Positions 23,735 to 33,839 of a DNA stretch of 64,000 bases are shown here, in pieces. Source of the DNA: Apricaphanius iberus (lineage: Eukaryota; Chordata; Actinopteri; Cyprinodontiformes; Aphaniidae). Position numbers and translations under genes: made by a program. The stretch covers positions 304,501-368,500 of the forward strand of contig JAPXFQ010002085.1 in NCBI GenBank assembly GCA_028564705.1, in the 5' to 3' direction. The notes beneath the pieces are model-generated. The model did not search any database. It saw nothing but the letters and a program-made list of their open reading frames with translations, and was not told the DNA's origin. The stretch's first letter is position 1. Every line of letters starts with the position of its first letter.

Positions 23735-25867
23735 TCAAAACTGAGGCCCCCCCTGTCCTCCTTGATAGGAGGGAGGAGCCATATGCTGATTCGGGGCCAT
23801 ATGTGGAGGTGGCTGACCGGGAGGTATAGCGCCCCCTCGTGGGTGTGGACATTCCCTCACCCAGTGTTCATTGGAGCCACACCTGCGACAACCGTTAGCA
23901 CCTGGCTGCCCTCTTCCCATGCCTCTATTACCCCCAAACCTGGCCCTACCACGTGACCTGCCTCGGGGGTGCCATGTCCGATAAGGAGCAGTAAATGGCT
24001 GATTAGGTGCAGCTGCAGCATACATCACAGGAAAAGAAGGCAACACTGTCGCTGATCCAACAGTAGGCGCTGCTTCAGCCACCATCTGCTTCACTTTTTT
24101 TGACTGATATAAGTCACTCAATTTAGTCTGAGCCTCTTTTAAGTGGAGCTTTAACAAAGCAGTCTCCATTTTCTTATTCTCCTCAGCGTCCTTCAACGCA
24201 GAATCTTGCACATCTTGTAGATAATGTGTTATGTGTCTTTCCCATGTAGGCTGATCATAAATATGTGAATCAGGATTACGTTTCATTAATGTAGCAACAG
24301 ACTCTGGCATGCCTGCTAAAACTGTTTCTCTAAACCACGCCCTATTATTCCCTGCATCACGGGGATGTTCCCCAGTAACGTCAACCCATTTATCTTTACA
24401 TTTAGCCATATGTTCTGCGGGAGTAACATCAGTTGACCAGGGAAATTTCCAAATTTTAGAGGCGGGCGGGGTAGGATATTTTCTCCGGACCCACTCAGCA
24501 AGTTTGTGCGCGTGGTGCGCAAAGGGGACTTCATCTAGTACATGCGCTAGGTGGCACTGGAGCATCATCTCATTATAATCTGTTAATGTCAACATTCTAC
24601 CCATAATGGCTTTCCAATCTCCCACCGCTAGGGTTTGCCCTGAAGTCAGCTGATTTAATTTATTTATCCAGCAGTTTCCACCACCAGTCAAAGCGGGGAG
24701 TTGCAGAGTGATAGCAGATATGTCAGCCATCTTCCATGGTTTGTAAATTACTGAACCATCTGATGCTCCCACTAAAGGAAGCATTAAATCAGGGCCCCCC
24801 CGTGCCTCCAACCGAGTTCTGGTATTCTTATAAACCCCCTCGCTCTGGTCATCCCCCAACATCTGCACTTCGTCAACCTGTACAACTGCTGCACATTCAT
24901 CATGTTTACTGGGGCTGGCACTCCCTAGAAGGTCCGCAGCCTGCCCTCGTACCACAGATGTCAATCTTTCCTGATCCTTCAGGACCTCATCCATCTGTCG
25001 TTGAACTTTAGTTAACCTGTATTCATGCTGCTCCATTTCTTCCATCAATCTACCATTATATGCCAAGAACAATTTATCAGTCTCCTGTTCTGTTTTTTTG
25101 TTAACTAAGTTTAACAGCTGTCTCTCCTCCTCCGCAGTGTGTGCAACAGTCCCTTTACCGGTGACCTCAAAGTGCAATTTATAATCTTGTCCTTCATCTT
25201 TCACCTTTAGACCACCCTGTGGTTTATTAGTCAATGTGTCATGGGCCACAGACCTCTGTGGTGGGCCGCTCCAGTGTAAGACTCCAGTGTTTGAATGAAG
25301 GGGGGGAGCGGGAGGAGCAGGAGAGGTACCCAGAGGGGGTGGTGCACAAGGAGATTGTGAACTCTGTGAGGCAGCCTGCGTGCTTTGAAGTACGATCTGG
25401 CCATCTTCTGTTTCCAACCCCCAAGAAATATTTGTTTGACCAGATGTAGTTATTACGGGGTACATAGTTTGGTACGGCGGAGGAGTCTGGTTTGCCGAAT
25501 AAACACTTTCTGCAGTAACACACAAATGATCAATACCTTGGCCTGCTAATCCCCATGTTTTCCACATTTTCTCAGTTTTTAAGTATCTCATCTTAGCACC
25601 AGTGATGCTCCTAGCTGTTTTAGCCTTATCTGCAAAACGCTTTCCTTCCTCAAAACACATCTGTGAGAGACTCCTCTTATCATCCCCACGGGCGCCATGA
25701 CGTGCCCACATGGCTGTCATCTTGGCCTGAAACTGCTTTTTATCTTTTTCACCGGGCTTATCAACTAAAACAGAATATAGTTTTGAAATGTATACTAACA
25801 ATTGGGCATCTAACGTGCGCCACTCCTGTCCCTGTGGAGCAGGAAGCAATTTATATTCGGCTGCCAT
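23735..25867 (-). CDS. gag: Retroviral Gag polyprotein
   Basis: 710 codons from ATG at 25867, ending in UGA at 23735-23737. It starts MAAEYK, so the Gly2 needed for classical myristoylation is absent. A PPPY late-domain motif sits at residues 129-132, between the matrix-like region and a Pro-rich stretch (about 150-200). A charged, probably coiled-coil stretch follows (about 245-310), then the capsid region, an Arg/Gly-rich segment (about 636-655) and one zinc knuckle of CX2CX4HX4C type (CRRCGSNEHWVREC, about 660-673). The last residues are Pro/His-rich with a PPSY. Gag assembles the particle and packages RNA. The frame is unbroken, unlike pol. Confidence 0.92.
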   Translation of the reverse strand: MAAEYKLLPAPQGQEWRTLDAQLLVYISKLYSVLVDKPGEKDKKQFQAKMTAMWARHGARGDDKRSLSQMCFEEGKRFADKAKTARSITGAKMRYLKTEKMWKTWGLAGQGIDHLCVTAESVYSANQTPPPYQTMYPVITTSGQTNISWGLETEDGQIVLQSTQAASQSSQSPCAPPPLGTSPAPPAPPLHSNTGVLHWSGPPQRSVAHDTLTNKPQGGLKVKDEGQDYKLHFEVTGKGTVAHTAEEERQLLNLVNKKTEQETDKLFLAYNGRLMEEMEQHEYRLTKVQRQMDEVLKDQERLTSVVRGQAADLLGSASPSKHDECAAVVQVDEVQMLGDDQSEGVYKNTRTRLEARGGPDLMLPLVGASDGSVIYKPWKMADISAITLQLPALTGGGNCWINKLNQLTSGQTLAVGDWKAIMGRMLTLTDYNEMMLQCHLAHVLDEVPFAHHAHKLAEWVRRKYPTPPASKIWKFPWSTDVTPAEHMAKCKDKWVDVTGEHPRDAGNNRAWFRETVLAGMPESVATLMKRNPDSHIYDQPTWERHITHYLQDVQDSALKDAEENKKMETALLKLHLKEAQTKLSDLYQSKKVKQMVAEAAPTVGSATVLPSFPVMYAAAAPNQPFTAPYRTWHPRGRSRGRARFGGNRGMGRGQPGANGCRRCGSNEHWVRECPHPRGGAIPPGQPPPHMAPNQHMAPPSYQGGQGGPQF

Positions 25868-26931
25868 TGAAAATTTAAAACAAAATCCAAAATGGATTAA
25901 AATTTAAGTAGGTTATCTGTAGTAACTCTGTAAGTTATTTATTTTAATTGATAAAGTATCAATTCGTAGGCCAAATTTATCCCAATATTAATGCAGTTAA
26001 CAGTAAAGACAGGCAGTTTTTATTGAATTTATTTATTTTTATAGTGAAGTGGTTTATGTATTATGTTAGTCATGCAACATTAACCTTAATAATGATTTAG
26101 GCAAAGCCGAAACGAAGGAAAGCTAAAAAAGTTTATAAAGAACTTTTTATTTTCTCATTAATTTATTTATATACTGAGATTTCTGCTGTTTCGTCTAAAA
26201 TACAAAGAATTTTAATGGAGTCCGGCCGGCGCCAAAACCCGGGACGGACACTCCCGCGAATCACACAAAGAAATAGAATTCTCCCAATATAAAGCGTTGC
26301 AGCTCCGTTACAATAAAAAAGTTAGTTTATACATATATTCTAAAGAGTTTACTACCAGTTATCCATAACAACAGTCCTAAATATGTGTTAGACAATGCTT
26401 TAGACGTGTTTACGTAGGTGAACAAGGTTGAACGCCATTAAACCATTGACCATTAAACACAATTCCAATTTGCGGTGCTCAATCGCGCGTTTGGAAGAGA
26501 CGCAGCCATTAACCAGGTAATCCGTGCAGCAGTCAGAGGGCTCCCCGGCCCTGCCGACAACTATTTCTCGTTTGCCAGCCTGGAAGAATCTCCGACAGCC
26601 CTGTCGAAGTCGAGAAGCCAATTCTCAAGCCCCGATCCGCACTTTGGTCGGCCCTTAACCAAAAGAACAACACGTCAACATTAAACGGAGAAAGTTTAGA
26701 TCAATCAATACCTATTAATTTGGTGTTAGCGCTGTTCCAGATTGATACAAAACCACCCGGGTGTTGATTAGCAAGGATCAATCCAGTCGCTCTCCGATTC
26801 TCTGTTGAACTCCAAGGAAAAAACACAAAATTACTGTAATGCCACAAACACATGCATCAACCAGTTATGTCACACTTACTACTCACACTCAATCTCTCTC
26901 AGCTCTGAAACAACTTAAAACCAAATTACTA
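25868..26931 (-). other. Retroviral 5' leader
   Basis: 1.06 kb between the primer site and the gag ATG. No long open frame with recognisable content on the coding strand. It should contain packaging signals. A GTAAGT on the minus strand at 26874-26879, about 50 nt past the primer site, is a candidate splice donor, but this is only a consensus match. 26218-26260 is GC-rich with GGCGCC-type words. Confidence 0.6.
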
Positions 26932-26949
26932 TGCCCGCATCCTCCACCA
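26932..26949 (-). other. Primer-binding site, tRNA-Ala type
   Basis: The plus-strand text TGCCCGCATCCTCCACCA, three bases from the 5' LTR, equals the 3' end of eukaryotic tRNA-Ala including the CCA, as I recall that tRNA. The provirus would therefore be primed by tRNA-Ala. All 18 positions agree. Confidence 0.85.
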
Positions 26950-26952
26950 TGC

Positions 26953-27552
26953 TGTTGGCTTTGAAATCTATCCCATGCGGTCAGCCACTCACTTTCCGGA
27001 AGGTATGGGGCGCCATTCAGAACCCCGGCGGGAAGTTTTCCAAAATAAAGGTCAGAACTGAGAGACAGAGAGAGCAAATAAGACACAAACACCAGATATC
27101 TGTTTCACACTGGACGCACCTGCAGGTGGGGTCAGCAAGAACTGAACCAACCACTCTACAAGGTTGTACCATTTTTATTAAGGAAGAACAAAAACGATTC
27201 ACATGACTTATTCTCCTCCCACTAAACCTTATCAGACCACACGTTAGTCCCAAGGTTTCCTCCTGACCTAATTGATGGCCGTACCATGGAGTAGGCTTTT
27301 CTGGCCCTTCCTCCCTACACCGGGCTTCCATTCTTATCTAAAGACATCCTGTTTTTACAGCCTGCAATAAACTTACCCAAGAGTTTTATGACTTAAAAGC
27401 TTATCCCAGTTAAATACTGTTCAAGGATATGTTTTACAACCATGCATAATAGAAACATACTTTTACCTTCTGAATGCTAACTAAAGATGATATAAAACAT
27501 ATTTAATACGAGACTGTATATAAAATAGCCCCAAAAAATATAACATACAACA
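26953..27552 (-). repeat. Retroviral 5' LTR
   Basis: 600 bp, TG...CA, nearly identical to 16170-16774. A minus-strand AATAAA lies at 27174-27179. Together with the 4-bp duplication it defines the provirus edge, and the base after its duplication continues into the hAT BED-finger sequence. Confidence 0.95.
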
Positions 27553-27556
27553 TGTT

Positions 27557-27757
27557 TCAGTAACGCTTGGTGAGACAGCATGTGGATGTTTTCTGTTTAG
27601 ATGCTGGATCACTGAGCTTGTACTGCAGTGGTACGCCAGGTCTACTTTGCAGGATACACTGAACTTTGTTCTGTTCTTTTTTTTTAATGTAACAATCCCA
27701 AACTTTACACATTTTCTGCCTTTTATGGGCATCTTTACTCTCCTGCCATCGTGCCAA
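27557..27757 (-). pseudogene. hAT transposase N-terminus: broken BED zinc finger
   Basis: Two minus-strand frames together show a BED-type finger: one carries the start (MARWQESKDAHKRQKM and a W-D-C-Y-I-K-K segment), the other the middle and end (CKVDLAYHCSTSSVIQHL then NRKHPH). A frame change in an A-run separates them. BED fingers bind the ends of hAT elements. The reading continues straight to the retroviral LTR, which cuts the gene here; on the other side of the provirus no transposase frame resumes. It is dead. Confidence 0.8.
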
Positions 27758-27961
27758 CTAAATTGAAAATGTATCTGCTAGTGGTGTGCTTTGCCTAGGT
27801 GCATCCAAAAACAAGGTCTGTGTAGAACAATCAGATCCCTGTGTGTATAGTGCGTGTCATAAGACTTTAACAACGCTTCGAGGCAGAGTTTTTGCCTCAA
27901 GCAATTTTTGGAATTGAATAAATCGAGTAACTCAACGAATTGTTTCAGCCTTATCCCCAAC

Positions 27962-28541
27962 CCATGATTCCCATGCCGTTGAAGACCTGGCTGCTGTTGG
28001 GATACCTGTACATTTCTCCAGGGGGGCCTGGATGCTGCTACCATCTCTCACTTTGAGGCCAACAAATCAGCTGCTCTCTGTGGCATTCAAACAACAGGGC
28101 TAGCTCCATGTGACAGGCCCCAGACCACAAAGTCTGCTCCCAGCTGCGGTCTACTGGTTGTGGGGTTTGCTCATCATCATGGCCACAGAGACCGCCTTAC
28201 TGTCACCAGTTCATGCAGGCTCAAATCCTTGCCATGGCTTTCAAGGCCGCCACTTGTCCCAGCGTGATCTTGTGGACTTGAGGAGACATCAGAGGAACTG
28301 GCATCCTCTGTAATCAGCTGGTGCAGCTGAAGCAATCCTTCCCTGGTCCTATCGCAAGCCCTAGGACTTGACTCCTCCCAAAGGGATCATGTTGAATCCA
28401 CCTCATTTTGAGGAGTCTGCTGTGGCTGCTGTCGTCTGGGCGGTCACAGGAGCAGCCCTCCTGTCTCTCAATTGTCTTGGTTCAGAGTCTCCAGAGTACC
28501 TTCCTGGTTCTGAGTCTTCAAACTGTCTTCCTGATTCTATA
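27962..28541. repeat. Flank of the hAT insertion, continuing into a degenerate tandem repeat
   Basis: This is the sequence that adjoined 14999 before the hAT inserted. A forward frame (28110-28313) has no recognised domain. From about 28470 a roughly 30-bp degenerate unit built on GGTTCTGAGTCTCCAGAG and CCTTCCTGG begins. It is interrupted by MITE copy B and resumes at 29168. Confidence 0.5.
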
Positions 28542-29167
28542 GCCTAGTTTATACTTCTCTGTCAGCAAGTTTGCATCCAGGCGCAGACATAGTGATGGGG
28601 ATATTTCTCGTTCATGGTTTCTCTGTGTCTGGCTCTCCGTTCTCCCTTGGTTTTTCAGTGATGCAAAGCAACACCCGACTAGTTACGCAGGGAGTGCAAA
28701 CTTTACATGGGAGGTATGCCTACCACTGGATTGTTGTTGCTGGTTAACTGGAGTTTATTTTCTTCAGCTTATGAATGCACTCCCCCTCAAGGAGCAATAG
28801 ACAACATATAGTGAGTTTTGTTGAACCTGGAAAGGTACTAGAAGTGCAGCTCATAGAATACTCTAAAAACACATGTAAAAAAAAACTGTATTCTGTTTTG
28901 CTGTTTCTCTACACCTTCTTGTGTTCAAATTCACCAAATGACCATATTAGATAAAGTTTCCTTTCAATATAAAGCATGTAGTACCCAAATGCTGCATTGA
29001 TTACTGATTACCGTGACTATAGTGAACGGATCTTTGACTGAGACAGATGGTTAGAAAATTGAGCTCTACTCTGTCCACCCTTGCGCAGGTGACTGAGACC
29101 CTTGCGTCAACGGATAATGGCCCTGTGTCAATCCATTTCGACATAGATGGAGAAGTATAAACCAGGC
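28542..29167. mobile_element. MITE copy B
   Basis: The ends GCCTAGTTTATACTTCT and AGAAGTATAAACCAGGC are inverted repeats with one mismatch. The interior aligns by eye with MITE copy A (13201-13714) and carries an extra segment around 28690-28890. It sits inside the degenerate tandem repeat, so it inserted after that array formed. Non-coding. Confidence 0.75.
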
Positions 29168-29669
29168 TCAAGTCTCCACAGTTCCATTCTGGTTCCAAGT
29201 ATTTAAAGTGTATTCATGGTTCTGAGCCTCCAGGTTCCGAATCTCCTGAGTGCCTTTCTGGTTCCGAATCTCCAGGTTCTGAGTCCCCAGAGTTCCTTCC
29301 TGGTTCATAGTCTACTGAGTACCCTCCTAGTTCCGAGTTGTGTTCTCCTTATGATCCCGAGTCATATCCTCCTGGTGCTTCCACGTTCCTAGGGCTTTGT
29401 CCTCTTGTTGGCACCAAGTCCCCCAAAGCTCCATGGTCGCTTTGTGAGGTCCTGCGCCACCAGTCTCCACACTTCATAGTTTCCGCCGGCTCAACTGCCA
29501 GCCACCTGGACTCTCTACTGGGTTCCTCCAGCCCCTCAAACCTTTCACATGATATTATGGCCACCCTGGCCTGATTCTTTTTTGTTGGTGCACCAGCTGG
29601 TCACAATGTAATGTCTGTCGCTGTGTTTGTTTGTCCTAACTTTCTTAATTGTCCTCGGCTGTCCTGAAT
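29168..29669. repeat. Resumed degenerate tandem repeat and unclassified repeat
   Basis: Several copies of the GGTTCCGAGTCTCCAG-type unit, spaced roughly 30-33 bp, run to about 29345. Beyond that the text is GC-balanced with a 78-codon forward frame without a recognised domain. The parent repeat is unknown. Confidence 0.45.
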
Positions 29670-29975
29670 TTTCGGTGTCTCGTCAATCCCCAGTCGTCTG
29701 AGTTCCCACACTCCTGACCCTGGCAGTATTCTGACTGAGATCTAATCATTACAGAGTCTTTTTCACTATCTGATTGTCTGCACCTGAGTCCATTCACACT
29801 ATAACATGACAAAATAAACCAACACAGATGACTCAAGAGACTAGAGTAAGGACTCAATTTATGCAGGCACTGGAATGGTGAAGTGTCCTCCTGGAGTTTG
29901 GCCTAGGATGTATCAGGGCTTTCATCTACCCAATTAGGGGTGCAGCTATCAATTCTTTTTGTAATCGATTAACAT
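29670..29975. repeat. Second copy of the duplicated repeat plus hAT end
   Basis: Homologous to 14745-15045, including the hAT terminal text TAGGGGTGCAGCTATCAATT directly at the junction. Because the junction itself is shared, this is a duplication made after the hAT joined this repeat, or a second insertion at the equivalent point. The hAT sequence fades after about 29975. Confidence 0.7.
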
Positions 29976-31598
29976 AGCACAGTAATGTTACAACTGCAGT
30001 TGTTTTATATACTTCATAAAAAAATTGTCAATGGCATTAAATCTTGCCTCTTTGTTTAATCATGTACCTAAAATCATACATGATTTTTTTTTTTTTTTGC
30101 TCTACCTCTCTTCCTTCATCTGCCCTGCCCACACTCAGCATACCTGTGCTCATTAAAAAAACGGAGCAAAACCAAAAATGAAGGGAGGCGAAGGCAAAAG
30201 AAAGAAAAGAAGTGAGTGTTAAAAAATACAAAGCAAATTTTGCTTGTCAGGAATTCTCTCCTTTGTATGTGTGAGAAAAAGAGATGGGTCTGACGGAAGG
30301 AAGAGATTTTTGCTTATCAGACAGGAAGTGGATCTCTTACAATAGCATTCTGACGTCTCCCTTCTCTAATTTGGAAAACTGTTTAGATCCCTATTCCAGA
30401 TATCTCACACACAATTACACACACACATCTTTGCACACAGACACGTCACAGAGGCGCAGAAAAAGATGCAGCTGCCGAGTCGGAAACAGAACCGCTGACT
30501 CAGCTATATGCATTCACAGACTTAAGACAATTATGAATTCGCACAAACCAAAAAAGCACAGACAATTACACACAGCTTGCACAATCCTACATGAGACTTA
30601 CATTATTTACTTGAATATTTGATATTCAGCTGATGCTTCAAATACAATCATATTCAGACATTACACAAAGGCAGAAAAGATAAACAGAGGAAAAGAAATT
30701 GGTTGTTTTTCAGTTTTAGAATGAGAAAATAAGAAGAAAGGGGAAGAAGAAAAGTTTAGACAGACAAAAAACGGATCAACAGAATCATTTGAAGACGGTC
30801 CTGGGGGATAGAAAAAATCAGTTAATACAAAAATACTAATTTTCATCAACTGTTATGGATGAAAGATTGTATTGATTATATGGATTAGCAACTATTAACT
30901 AAGTTTCCTATATTATGATGTATGCTGGTTCACAAAATGTGACTGAATATGAACCATGAAGTCCGATCAAGTTTTTGAAGTTTGTGGGGTGCTTTAGCTT
31001 ACCGCTTCTTTGAATAGTGAGTGTCTATTGAGATGTAAGGTGTGAAATTTGTTTTTCAATTCTATCTTGATATTGGGCATTACTTTTGCACCTCAAATTA
31101 ACATCTAGCATTTTAATAGTTTAATGGTCTATGAGTGTCCCTAACTGCTTTAAAAAATATTAGGTGAAGTAATTAGAGAGTCAACATGGGGTCAGTTCAC
31201 CCTGCAGACGTGAGTGAGTGAGTGAGTAAGTGAATCCTCACATGTGCAGACGGTGTTTGCATAGCGTAGCATGAAATCAAGTTATGTAATTATAGAATCA
31301 TTGCAATGACATTAGCTGAGCATTTTTTTGTAGATTATGTAGCAGTGTAGTACATGTGCAGCATTTACGAAAATTGCCATATCCAAGCAACAGGATTTTT
31401 AAACATGTCCAAAAAAACAATCCAACATGGTGTAGCTATGGATGTGGAGGATTTTTTTTTCCTTTTTTACAAAAAAGCATATTTTCCTATTAAATAGGAC
31501 AAAAGACATGCAAAAGTGTGATACATAGTACTATTTCCTTTTGGCTTAGCCAGCTAACTTTCTTTGGGGAATTTTACATAATCTTACCAGAAAATGTA
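29976..31598. other. Non-coding stretch
   Basis: No supported gene. A short GAGT repeat lies at about 31209-31232 and a poly-T tract at 30085-30098. Two frames of 80-110 codons (30284-30622 and others) have no recognisable content. Confidence 0.4.
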
Positions 31599-32747
31599 TG
31601 TAACGGTTCCTGCATTTAAATATTCTAATAAGAGTTATATAATATAAGCTAGGACCAGAAGATCCATGTTCAGCTCTAAGAGGGATAGACTATGTTTTAA
31701 ATCACAACAAAAACACAAAAGATTTGGTGCAGCAGGATGTGCTCTGTGTATTAGTTATTTACAAATTATATTCAATATTTACAAGACAATAATATCACAG
31801 GTGAATGTCCCATGTGCAACAGTTTCTCTTTTTTCCAAGAGTTGTTGAATAGTCCAGAATGAATCAAGGAATGGTTTTATTATCGTAATGTGCAGGAAAT
31901 GTCTGATCCGCCTCCTACCGCACTGTAGAGGGTGGATGACTTGTTGATTGGGTTTTATAGCTCGCCTCTAATTTCCATCCATAGAGTGTATGAACTCCAT
32001 AGGACCAACAGGAATTGTTTGCTTTGGTTAAGCAGGAAGGATGGAACCTGGCCTATATAAAACAGGACCATATGTAAATTCTATAAATTAATAATCATCA
32101 GAGTATTCTTAATTAAATAATACTGCACCATAAATCATAATGCAAACGTTCAGTTACAAGTTTCCATTAGCATTTCAGTGTATGTGTGTGGCTATATAAG
32201 CCAACAAACAACAATCAAAATAAATAGTGAGCTCACAGTTAAAAGCACTTGCAAATAATTATTGTTTGCATAGAAAAACAAAACAAAACAAGAATGCTTA
32301 TGACAGAGTTGTTAATGCCTGCACAACAGCAATGTCTGGATATTCAATTCAATTTCAATAGGTGCTAACAGTTAGCTGCTAACATGCTACATGGCTACAA
32401 ACAAATTGACTCACCAATTCCCTCGTGATTGCAACACACGGCAGAATGATGCTTGGCAAGAGTATTGAGACCTACAAGTTGACATGCATGCCAGTGAGTA
32501 AAACAGTTAAAAAAGATGCAAAATAGCTATTTATACTGATTTTCCTCATACCTGTAAGCTGCTCCACATTGGCTTCACCCACACAGCACTAAACCGGAAG
32601 TGAGTGGAGTGCGTCATAAATCAACTACCGCCAGATACAGCCCATCAAGTCTTGCGAGAACGGCTTGAAATCCCGCGATATTTCAGACGGGATTACAGGA
32701 CGTGGATTGCGTGAGAAAAGAGATGTATGAAATTTATCCGGGTTACA
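31599..32747 (-). repeat. Gypsy 3' LTR
   Basis: 1149 bp. The first about 245 bp and the last about 500 bp match 39159-40321 almost perfectly, but about 31840-32160 is full of scattered one- to few-base indels relative to its partner. Confidence 0.93.
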
Positions 32748-32760
32748 CCCTCCCCCCTTA
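32748..32760 (-). other. Polypurine tract of gypsy element
   Basis: On the minus strand AAGGGGGGAGGG directly precedes the 3' LTR, as expected for the plus-strand primer. Confidence 0.8.
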
Positions 32761-32785
32761 AATCCATGCACGTCCCGTTGCATAG

Positions 32786-33739
32786 CTACAAAGGTTTTGG
32801 TAAACTTGGCGCGGGGACAAGACTAAGTGCCTCAGTGTACGCATTGGACAAACTTTGAAACAGTGTTTGAACAACTGAAATTAACGGGTTACCCAAACCA
32901 GGATATGTCAGACGGCTGGGTGGCTGACGTTGCCGTGAAGAACGTCTGAGCGCTGTTCCGTCCGCAACCGAATTATGCAATTCCACATCGGAACTGGAAT
33001 TTACAGGACCTATAGATGGCTCAGATTAAACAGACAAAGGAGCTTCAGCCTCAGGTTCCACACGCAGCTCGGGTTCAGGCAAATCCTCCTCAGATTCAAA
33101 GGTAAGTTGTCCTTCCTCCACAAGCTCCGGTAAGTTTGAGTCAGGAAGAACATCGCCCTGAAGAACTTCCTCGAGGATGTCACGTTTGACTGGGGACAAA
33201 GACATATCAGATGTCAAGGTCTCAAATCCAGGTAAGTGCTCTTCAGCTGGTGTCACATGATTTTCCTCATGAGCAGGTGCATCGAAGTTAGAACTGTCAG
33301 GAAAAATGGGGGTTGGACGTACGGAAGACTCCACAGTGTCAATGGGTTCAGGTGTTGGCTCTGATTCTCCAACTCCTTCCACAGTGTATTTGGTTGGAAC
33401 CAAGACAGGACTTTCCAGGATAACTGAGTCAGCATCCTCCTCTTCCTCCTCAGGGACATCAACCATATCTGTGGTGTTCTGAATCTGGCTGTGGGTGTGT
33501 GGACGTCGAGCAGGTGTAGCAGCGGGAAGGTCTTCACTTGGGTAAACTGGGAGGAAACCACAAGGGAGTAACAGGTCCCGATGTAAGGTGCGAGTTCGTC
33601 CATCTTGATGTTCAGGCTGAACAGTGTAGACTGGCAAATCTGCAGCACGCTTAATAACTTTGTAAACTTCTTGCTCCCATTTATCTCCCAATTTATGCTT
33701 CCCGGACGTTACGGACAAGAACTCTATCTCCAATTTCAA
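32786..33739 (-). pseudogene. Gypsy integrase C-terminus and acidic tail, with one stop
   Basis: The frame of 237 codons (33739-33026) begins inside the integrase C-terminal module (KHKLGDKWEQEVYKV... then TLHRDLLLPCGFLP), typical of fish gypsy integrases. It runs into a long acidic, Pro/Glu-rich tail. A stop at about 33026 separates a last same-frame block (32986-32786) with the basic motif RRSSRQRQPPSRLTYPG. The tail of gypsy integrases may guide target choice. No chromodomain is recognisable. The upstream join to the core (33840) requires a frame change. Confidence 0.8.
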
Positions 33740-33839
33740 GACTGGAAGGTGTTACTTTCTTGTCAAATCGGTTCTTGTTCCTTGCAGCAGACTTGAGTGC
33801 ATTCTCTGAGGCAAGTTTGTAACTTTCCTCAAGATGTGT

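Larger units (their letters stand above)
16170..27552 (-). mobile_element. Class I (gamma/epsilon-like) endogenous retrovirus, near-complete provirus
   Basis: Two 0.6-kb LTRs begin TGTTGGC and end ACAACA and are flanked by the 4-bp duplication TGTT (16166-16169, 27553-27556). Reading on the minus strand: 5' LTR, primer-binding site, 1.06-kb leader, gag, UGA, protease, RT, RNase H/integrase, gap, env, polypurine tract, 3' LTR. A 4-bp duplication, a stop codon between in-frame gag and pol, a single Cys-knuckle Gag, a DX35E integrase with MLV-like C-terminus and a CX6CC transmembrane subunit together point to class I. The LTRs differ by about four substitutions and two or three short indels over 600 bp, indicating a young insertion. 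Two single-base frame changes lie in pol. Confidence 0.95.
15000..27953 (-). mobile_element. hAT transposon split by an endogenous retrovirus
   Basis: The left end reads TAGGGCTGCAGC and the right end, reverse-complemented, reads TAAGGCTGAAACA, an imperfect hAT-type inverted pair. The 8-bp sequence TCCCCAAC flanks both sides exactly (14992-14999 and 27954-27961), the target-duplication length known for hAT elements. Removing the retrovirus (16170-27552) leaves about 1.57 kb, including a degenerate BED-type zinc finger coded on the minus strand near the right end, so the transposon's 5' end is at 27953. The left part (15000-16169) has no transposase frame, and within it 15825-15990 looks like another small nested repeat (AAAACGTTTTCATCCGTCCA). 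The element is non-autonomous or dead. Confidence 0.85.
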
